Assembly (NCBI RefSeq): GCF_030398335.1
Contig: NZ_JAOAOP010000001.1
Coordinates: 208,707-272,706, forward strand
Origin: Aquibium sp. A9E412
Lineage (GTDB): Bacteria; Pseudomonadota; Alphaproteobacteria; Rhizobiales; Rhizobiaceae
DNA length: 64,000 nt
Direction of reading: 5' to 3'
The notes beneath the pieces are model-generated. The model saw nothing but the letters and a program-made list of their open reading frames with translations. It was not told the origin of the DNA and did no database searches. Each line of letters begins with the position of its first letter. Position 1 is the first letter of the stretch. A program made the translations under genes and the position numbers. Below are positions 56,442 to 64,000 of the stretch, piece after piece.

Positions 56442-57179
56442 TTACGGATCGATCGCGCGGTAGCCGGTGCCCCTGGCCGTCTGGATCAGGTCCTCGGCAT
56501 CGAGGCCGAGAGCGCGGATCTTCTTGCGCAACCGGCTGATATAGACATCGAGCGTCTTGTCACCGGGATTGTAGGGGCGGAAGAAGACGGTCTTGTAGAG
56601 AAAGGTCTTGGCGCAGGCATAGGGCCGCTTCTCGCACAGCACGCGCAACAGGCGGGTCTCGGCGTCGGTGAGGTCGATGCGCTCGCCGGCGTGCTCCATG
56701 TAGCGGTGCGTCACGTGGCAGACGAGGTCGCCGATGCGGTAGACGTCCGGGTCGACGGTCCGCTGCGCGCCGCGGCGGACGCTGACCAGGCGCGAGACCC
56801 TGGCCTGCAACTCGCGCACCGAGAACGGTTTCATCACGTAGTCGTCGGCGCCGATGTCGAAGGCTTCGGCGCGGCTGTCGGCCGTGCCGCTGCCGGAGAT
56901 CAGCACGATCGGCACGTCCGTCGTCTTGCGGATCGTGCGCAGGATGCTCAGGCCGTCGCCGTCGGGCAGGTGGAGGTCGATGACGACGCAGTCGAAGGTC
57001 GCCAGCTCCGGGCCGTGCACCAGGTGGATCGACTGGCCGTAGCTCGAGGCGAAGCGCAGCGCGTCGCCCGGCACGGGCCAGCCGCGCCGGATCACCTTGC
57101 AGATGTCGGCGTCGTCCTCGATGACGAGAACGTCGAGCGCGGCCTCGGCGTCCGGTCCGCCGTTGTCGGTGAATGCCAC
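56442..57179 (-). CDS. OmpR-family response regulator
   Basis: This encodes 245 residues. The receiver (residues 15-130) has acidic pocket EDD at 21-23, phosphoacceptor D68 (VVIDLHLP), T/S switch near 95 and K117 (YVMKPFS). The winged-helix DNA-binding domain follows (LTDAETRLLRVLCEKRP, TLDVYISRLRKKI). It acts as a transcription factor. Its gene lies between the EAL protein and a PilZ-like gene; the hybrid kinase 2 kb away could be its partner. Target genes are unknown. Confidence 0.93.
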   Translation of the reverse strand: MAFTDNGGPDAEAALDVLVIEDDADICKVIRRGWPVPGDALRFASSYGQSIHLVHGPELATFDCVVIDLHLPDGDGLSILRTIRKTTDVPIVLISGSGTADSRAEAFDIGADDYVMKPFSVRELQARVSRLVSVRRGAQRTVDPDVYRIGDLVCHVTHRYMEHAGERIDLTDAETRLLRVLCEKRPYACAKTFLYKTVFFRPYNPGDKTLDVYISRLRKKIRALGLDAEDLIQTARGTGYRAIDP

Positions 57180-57185
57180 TGAATC

Positions 57186-57665
57186 CTACTTCCCGAGATC
57201 GAACACGCGCCGCACCGCCGCCCAGCAACTCCACATCAGCGCGGCCGACGGCTCGCTGCCGTCGCGACGCTCGGCCTCGCCGGTCTCGCCGTCCGTCACG
57301 TCCTGGTCCTGGCGGCGCCACAGCGCGTCCAGCACCGAACGGATCTGGCTCTGCGTCACGAGCGCCTCGACCTCCTGGCGCGTGAGCGTCCTGCGGAACT
57401 CGCAGAACAGCGTGTCGCCGTCGCGCGACTTGACGAAACAGGCCAGCAGGCCGTCCTCGTCATGCGGGAACTGGATATAGAAATCGTCCGGCAGCGTCGA
57501 CAGGCAGCCGGCGTGGATGAGCGCGGTGTTGGCGGAGATGCCCTTCAACAGGCAACGCGCCTTTCCTATGGCAGAGGTGAGCACGCCGGGAAAGACCAGG
57601 TCGACATAAATCTCGACCGGAACGATGTACTCGAACCTCTCACTGATGTTGAACCGTGCATTCAT
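57186..57665 (-). CDS. PilZ-like domain protein
   Basis: This encodes 159 residues. The central region, CLLKGISANTALIHA, LPDDFYIQF, ACFVKSRDGDTLFCEFRR, follows the PilZ beta-barrel pattern (D/S-x-S-x-x-G then C-x-V-x-W/R). The c-di-GMP-binding RxxxR motif is not evident near the N-terminus (SERFEYIVPV), so binding may be lost or changed. The C-terminus is helical and basic. It lies 6 bp after the response regulator's start codon on the same strand, suggesting one transcript. A link to the nearby EAL enzyme is an inference. Confidence 0.6.
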   Translation of the reverse strand: MNARFNISERFEYIVPVEIYVDLVFPGVLTSAIGKARCLLKGISANTALIHAGCLSTLPDDFYIQFPHDEDGLLACFVKSRDGDTLFCEFRRTLTRQEVEALVTQSQIRSVLDALWRRQDQDVTDGETGEAERRDGSEPSAALMWSCWAAVRRVFDLGK

Positions 57666-57770
57666 CGCCCCATTCTCCTGCACACCGAGGATGCGGACCG
57701 GGCCCGTCGGTCGCGGGCTCCCGCACGTGTCATGCCTACGACGCGGCCGTTTAACGGGGCATCGCTGCGG

Positions 57771-57788
57771 GGTTAAACAGGTTAAACC
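57771..57788. promoter_or_regulatory. Direct repeat GGTTAAAC x2 before the act operon
   Basis: GGTTAAACA and GGTTAAACC lie head to tail with a 9-bp period, 130 bp upstream of actA and about 105 bp upstream of the divergent PilZ-like start. A further TTTAAC occurs at 57750. A regulator site is likely but unidentified. Confidence 0.35.
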
Positions 57789-57919
57789 GCCAGCGGCGGA
57801 CGCAGCGGCTGGCGCGGCCCGCGCGCACCCTCTGCAACTTCTTCGTGAATGCGGGAACCGGCCGGCGGCGAGGCCGTTAGGCTCGAGCAGCATCCACCCG
57901 AACCGACGTTGGAAGGAGA

Positions 57920-58576
57920 ATGCCGCAGCTCTTTCGTGCCAGGGCGAACGGGATCGCGCGGCTCTTGGTGTGGGGGGCGCCGGTTCTCGTCCTCGCCGTG
58001 CTCGCCGTGTCGGTCATGCTGCCGCGCTCCGACTTCGCCACGGGCAGCGGGCGGGCGCTCGCCCAGCCGGTGCCCTTCAGCCACCAGCACCATGTCGACG
58101 GCCTCGGCCTCGACTGCCGCTACTGCCACGATGCGGTCGAGACCTCCGCCTTCGCCGGGCTGCCGGCCACCGAGGTGTGCATGACCTGCCATTCGCAGCT
58201 GTGGACCGAGGCCGAGGCGCTCGCCCCGGTGCGCGCCAGCCTGGCGAGCGGCGAGCCGCTGCGCTGGCAGCGCGTCAACAGCCTGCCCGACTTCACCTAT
58301 TTCAACCACGCCATCCACGTCGACAAGGGCGTCGGCTGCGTCACCTGCCACGGCCCGGTCGAGGAGATGCCGCTGACCTGGCAGGCCAAGCCGCTGACCA
58401 TGGGCTGGTGCCTCGAATGCCACCGCGACCCGGCGCCCAACCTGCGGCCGCCCGACGCGGTGTTCCGCACCGACTGGACGCCGCCCGACGACATCCACGC
58501 CGTGCGCGCGGCGCTGATGCAAGAGCTCGACATCGATCCGGAGACCATGACCGACTGCTATGTCTGCCACCGCTGA
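57920..58576 (+). CDS. actA: Alternative complex III subunit ActA, pentaheme cytochrome c
   Basis: This encodes 218 residues. One N-terminal membrane anchor (residues 15-34) precedes five CxxCH heme-binding motifs: 66-70, 87-91, 140-144, 164-168 and 213-217, plus several free His (FSHQHH, FNHAIH) for axial ligands. ACIII oxidises menaquinol or ubiquinol and passes electrons to cytochrome c or oxidase; ActA carries the hemes on the periplasmic side. ATG at 57920 follows GGAAGGAGA. The end overlaps actB by 17 bp. Confidence 0.95.
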   Translation: MPQLFRARANGIARLLVWGAPVLVLAVLAVSVMLPRSDFATGSGRALAQPVPFSHQHHVDGLGLDCRYCHDAVETSAFAGLPATEVCMTCHSQLWTEAEALAPVRASLASGEPLRWQRVNSLPDFTYFNHAIHVDKGVGCVTCHGPVEEMPLTWQAKPLTMGWCLECHRDPAPNLRPPDAVFRTDWTPPDDIHAVRAALMQELDIDPETMTDCYVCHR

Positions 58577-61533
58577 CCGCTCCGCCCGCCGCGCCGCGCT
58601 CGCCGCCCTCGGCCAAGCCGGCCGCGACGGCCGGCCCTGGCGCAGCCTCGACGAGCTCGACGCCGACACGGCGGCGCGGGCCGTCGAGACGGCCTTTCCC
58701 GCACTCGCCGACCGGGCCGGCGCGACGCTCGACCGGCGCACGCTGCTCAAGCTGATGGGCGCCTCGCTCGCCATGGCCGGGCTGACGGCGTGCGGCGAGG
58801 CCGAGCAGATCGTGCCCTATGTCCGGCAGCCGGAGAACGTGGTGCCCGGCCGGCCGCGCTTCTTCGCCACCACACTGCCGAGCGACGGCTACGGCATCGG
58901 CGCGCTGGTCGAAAGCCACGAGGGCCGGCCGACCAAGGTGGAGGGCAACCCCGACCACCCCGCCTCGCGCGGCGCCACCGACGCGGTGATGCAGGCGGCG
59001 GTGCTGGCGCTGTTCGACCCCGAGCGCTCGCGCACGCCGCTTCACCAGGGCCGGCCCGCCGGCTACGCCGCCTTCCTCGCCGCCGTGGCCGATCTCCGGC
59101 GACAGCGTGCGGCCGGCACGCGCCGCGGGCTGGCGCTCATCGTCGAGCCGACCACCTCGCCGACCGCCAAGGCGCAGATCGCCGGTCTGCGGCAGGCCCT
59201 GCCCGGCCTGCGCGTCTTCGTGCACGACCCGCTCGGCACGTCGGCGCCGGGCGCCGCGCTCGAAGCGGCGAGCGGCCGCGCGCTGGTGCCGGTCCCCCGG
59301 CTCGAGCGGGCGAGCACGCTGCTCAGCCTCGACGACGACGTGCTCGGCGAGGGGCCGGGCCGCCTCGCCCATGCCCGCGCCTTCGCCGCCGGCCGCCGGG
59401 TGCGCCGGCCCGGCGACGCCATGAACCGGCTCTACGCGGTGGAATCGACGCCGACGATCACCGGCGCGGCGGCCGACCATCGCAAGGCGGTGCCGCCGGA
59501 CGGCGTGGCGGCGGTCGCCCGCGGCCTGCTCGCGCTGGTCGACGGCGGCGCGGCACCCGACGGGCTGCCGGTCGCGCCGGACTGGCTCGCGGTGCTGGCC
59601 GACGACCTGCGTCAGGCCGGCGACCGGGCGCTGGCGATGGCCGGCCCGCACCAGACGCCGGCCGTGCACGCGGCGGCGCTGGCGCTCAACGCCAGGCTCG
59701 GCGCGACCGGCCGCACCGTCGCCTACATCGCACCGCCCGATGCGCTCGAGGCCGACGGCGAGCTGGCCGATTTCTGCGCCGCGGCCGAGGCCGGCGCGTT
59801 CGACGCGGCATTCGTGCTCGACACCAATCCCGTCCACACCGCGCCGGCCGACCTCGACGTGCCGGCCGCGCTCGCGGCCGTCGACCTCGTCGTGCACAGC
59901 GGCCTGCATGTCGACGAGACGGCGCGGCACGCCGACTGGCACGTGCCGGCCGCCCATCCGCTGGAAAGCTGGAGCGACCTGCGCGCCTATGACGGCACCG
60001 CCTCGCCGGTGCAGCCGCTGATCCGGCCGCTGTTTGACGGCCGCACGCAGCACGAGATCCTCGCCGCGCTGGCCGGCGACTTCGAGAGCGGGCCGCGCGC
60101 GCTGGTCCGCGCGACATGGGCCGACCGCGACGAGCCGGCCTGGCAGGCCGCACTCAAGGCCGGCGTGCTGCCCGACACCGCGGCCGCGGCCGTCGCGCCG
60201 CCGGCCGCGCGCCTGCCCGACGTCGGCGGCAGGCCGGCCCCCGCGGCCGGCGGCGGCCTGACGCTGCGCTTTCGCGCCGACCCGTTCCTGCGCGACGGGC
60301 GCAACGCCAACTCGGCCTGGCTGCAGGAGCTGCCGCAGCCGCTGACCAAGCTGGTGTGGGGCAACGCGGCGCTGCTGTCGCCGGCGACCGCAGCACGGCT
60401 CGGCGTCGACAACGGCCAGATGATCGCCATCGCCGAGGGCGGCCGGCGGATCGAGGCGCCGGTCTGGACGACGCCCGGCCAGCCGGACGAGACGGTGACG
60501 CTGACGCTCGGCCACGGCCGCTCGCACGCCGGTGCGGTGGCGGCGCTGGCCGCCGGCTACGACGCCTTCCGGCTGCGCCGGACGGCCGCGCCCTGGATGG
60601 CGCGCGGCGCCGAGGTGACGCCGCTCGGGCAGACCGGCCGCCTCATCACCACGCAGCACCACCAGGCGATGGAGGACCGCGACGTGGTGCGCCACGCCAC
60701 GCTCGCCGCCTTCCGCGACGACCCCGAGGTGATGCACGCCGGCGAGCCGCCGCCGCCCGACGAATCGCTCTATCCGGAATGGGAGTACCCGCACCAGGCC
60801 TGGGGCATGGCGATCGACCAGACGGCCTGCATCGGCTGCATGGCCTGCGTCGCCGCCTGCCAGTCGGAGAACACCATCGCCACCGTCGGCCCGCAGGAAA
60901 GCGCCCGCGGCCACGAGATGCACTGGCTGCGCATCGACCGCTACTACGCCGGCGAGCCGGACGACCCGCTGACCCTGTTCCAGCCGGTGCCGTGCATGCA
61001 TTGCGAGAAGGCGCCGTGCGAGCCGGTCTGCCCGGTCAACGCCACCGTGCACACCCATGACGGGCTCAACGCGCAGGTCTACAACCGCTGCATCGGCACG
61101 CGCTACTGCTCGCAGAACTGCCCGTACAAGGTGCGGCGCTTCAACTTTCTCGACTACCAGCCCTTCGACCCCGGCGAGGCGGGGCCGCAGCAGGCGATGC
61201 GCAACCCCGACGTCAGCGTGCGCTCGCGCGGCGTGATGGAGAAATGCACCTACTGCGTGCAGCGCATCAGCGCCGCGCGCATCGACGCCAAGATCGACGA
61301 GCGCGAGATCGCCGACGGCGCGGTGGTGACCGCCTGCCAGCAGGCCTGTCCGACGCAGGCGATCACCTTCGGCGACCTCAACGACCCGCAGGCCGCGGTG
61401 GTGGCGGAGAAGGACTCGCCGCTCGACTACGCGCTGCTGGCGCATCTCAACACGCGGCCGCGCACCACCTATCTCGGCCGGCTGCGCAACCCCAACCCGC
61501 GCCTTGCCGAGACCGGAGAAGGCGACGGCGGCC

Positions 61534-61541
<8 letters not shown>
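58560..61541 (+). CDS. actB: Alternative complex III subunit ActB, Fe-S/molybdopterin-oxidoreductase-like
   Basis: This encodes 993 residues. A Tat-like signal with a possible lipobox lies at about 59-78 (RRTLLKLMGASL then TAC). The large N-terminal part (to ~700) is the MoCo-oxidoreductase-like fold, which in ACIII has lost the cofactor. The C-terminal part, from about residue 757, holds the Fe-S clusters: CIGCMACVAACQ, CMHCEKAPCEPVCP, CIGTRYCSQNCP and CTYCVQRI with CQQACPTQ. It is the periplasmic electron-transfer hub with ActA and ActE. Overlaps both neighbours. Confidence 0.95.
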
Positions 61542-62921
<1,380 letters not shown>

Positions 62922-62925
<4 letters not shown>

Positions 62926-63449
62926 GCCGCTACGGCCTGCTCGCCCGCTTCTCCGGGCCCGAGGCGCTGAGCGAGGCGGCGCGGCGGCTGCGCGAGCGCG
63001 GCTATCGCCGGATCGACGCCTTCTCCCCCTTCCCCGTGCCCGGCCTGGCGGCCGCGCTCGGCATGCGCGGCACGCGGCTGCAATGGGCGGCGCTCGCCGG
63101 CGGCCTCCTCGGCGCGGCGGCCACCTACGCGCTGATCCTCTATTCGGTGGTGATCGACTATCCGATCAATGTCGGCGGCCGCGCGCTCAACGCCTGGCCG
63201 GCCTATCTGGTGCTCGCCTTCGAGGGCGGCATCCTGGGCGCCGCGCTCGCCACCTTCTTCGGCATGCTCGTCGGCAACCGGCTGCCGGAATACCACCATC
63301 CCGTGTTCAACGCGCGCACCTTCTCGCACGCCGCCGGCGGCGGCTTCTTCCTGCTCGTCGAGGCCGCCGACCCGCGCTTCCGCGCCGAGGAGACGCAGGC
63401 GCTGCTCGCCGCGCTCGGCGCCGAGCATGTCGAGGAGGTCGCGCCGTGA
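62922..63449 (+). CDS. actD: Alternative complex III subunit ActD (DUF3341)
   Basis: This encodes 175 residues. Two membrane helices (LQWAALAGGLLGAAATYALIL and a second near FEGGILGAALATFFGM) flank PINVGGRALNAWPAY, the DUF3341 hallmark. A cytosolic N-terminal part (ARFSGPEALSEAARRLRERGYRRIDAFSPFP) is typical. It is a structural subunit of ACIII. Translational overlaps with actC (ATGA) and actE (GTGA). Confidence 0.94.
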
Positions 63450-64000
63450 GATACCGCGCGCTGCTGGCGCTCGCCGTCGCGCCGCTGCTTTCCGCCTGCG
63501 GCGAGCAGGAGATGGCCGACATGCCGCGCTACGAGCCGCTCGAGCCGGCCGAGACCTTCGCCGACGGCATGTCGGCGCGGCGGCCGGTGGCCGGCACCGT
63601 GGCGCGCGACGCCGACCTCGCGCCGGTGCCCGACAGCGTGCCGCAGCCGGTGACGCGGGCGCTGCTCGAGCGCGGCCGCCAGCGCTTCGAGATCTACTGC
63701 GCCCCATGCCACAGCCGCACCGGCGACGGCGACGGCATGATCGTCCGGCGCGGCTTCCCCGCGCCGCCGAGCTTCCACAGCGAGACGCTGCGCCGGGTCT
63801 CCGACCGCCACATCTACGACGTCATCACCGACGGCTACGGCGTCATGTATTCCTACGCCGCGCGCGTCATGCCGGCCGACCGCTGGGCGATCGTCGCCTA
63901 TGTGCGGGCGCTGCAGCTCTCGCGCCACGCGCCGGCCGCGGCGCTGCCGGACGACCTCAAGGCCGGGCTCGAGGCGGCCGGCACGGAGGACCGGCCATGA
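63446..64000 (+). CDS. actE: Alternative complex III subunit ActE, monoheme cytochrome c lipoprotein
   Basis: This encodes 184 residues from a GTG at 63446 overlapping the actD stop. A lipoprotein signal ends in LLSAC; the heme motif CAPCH is followed by GDGDGMIVRRGFPAPPSFH and a distal Met (MPADRW) for axial ligation. It is the mobile-like heme subunit on the periplasmic face. The stop TGA is the last base triplet of the window, and an overlapping ATG (63997) presumably starts actF outside. Confidence 0.93.
   Translation: MRYRALLALAVAPLLSACGEQEMADMPRYEPLEPAETFADGMSARRPVAGTVARDADLAPVPDSVPQPVTRALLERGRQRFEIYCAPCHSRTGDGDGMIVRRGFPAPPSFHSETLRRVSDRHIYDVITDGYGVMYSYAARVMPADRWAIVAYVRALQLSRHAPAAALPDDLKAGLEAAGTEDRP

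Overview
The window is a 64 kb, very GC-rich, densely packed chromosomal segment of an alphaproteobacterium, most likely a member of the Hyphomicrobiales (Rhizobiales). The evidence is an ExoR homologue, a PopZ-type polar organiser next to valS, a SecD-SecF fusion, a DUF1127 gene followed by CCUCCUCCC-loop hairpins, and the conserved gene block dgt-argS-SPOR protein-nagZ-scpA-scpB-tatABC-serS-surE-pcm-nlpD. The genus cannot be told from this sequence. Nearly everything is core chromosome: no insertion sequence, prophage or CRISPR array is visible. One short AT-richer scar beside a tRNA-Glu gene looks like the remains of a mobile element.

Layout. 0-7.9 kb: partial AlaC-like aminotransferase, small lipoprotein, PHA synthase, M15-type lipoprotein, tandem intergenic repeat, tRNA-Glu, decayed island, sfsA, map, radC. 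8-13.6 kb: methyltransferase, trigger factor, tRNA-Leu, DUF1127 gene with a three-hairpin RNA cluster, lipoprotein, trmFO. 13.6-21.1 kb (minus strand): DUF4153 membrane protein, fatty-acid hydroxylase-like protein, then yajC-secDF with two genes resembling mitochondrial complex I assembly factors (NDUFAF3 and NDUFAF6 types). 21.3-38.6 kb: DUF815 ATPase, then the long minus-strand housekeeping block ending at dgt, with an A-type Fe-S carrier divergent from it. 38.7-45 kb: SH3b protein, xanthine/uracil-type permease, xthA, small secreted protein, exoR, ilvD. 45-51.8 kb: valS, popZ, tolC, second isoaspartyl methyltransferase, tRNA-Cys, membrane protein. 52.1-57.7 kb: tRNA-Asn and a signalling cluster (PAS hybrid kinase, Flp-pilin-like protein with a coupled 39-residue ORF, REC-EAL protein, OmpR-type regulator, PilZ-like protein). 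57.9-64 kb: alternative complex III operon actABCDE, running off the right edge.

How the genes work together. Several overlapping-codon operons are evident: tatB/tatC, scpA/scpB, secDF/NDUFAF3-like, sfsA/map and actA-E. Their themes are protein export and folding (Sec, Tat, trigger factor), envelope and division (NlpD-like, SPOR, NagZ, PopZ, Scp), respiration (ACIII, complex I assembly candidates) and nucleotide-second-messenger signalling. The strongest items for follow-up are the CCUCCUCCC hairpin array, the tRNA-Glu scar that seems to have removed the native start of sfsA, the two-hairpin intergenic repeat family, and the pilin-like/c-di-GMP cluster. No wholly new system is evident from sequence alone.
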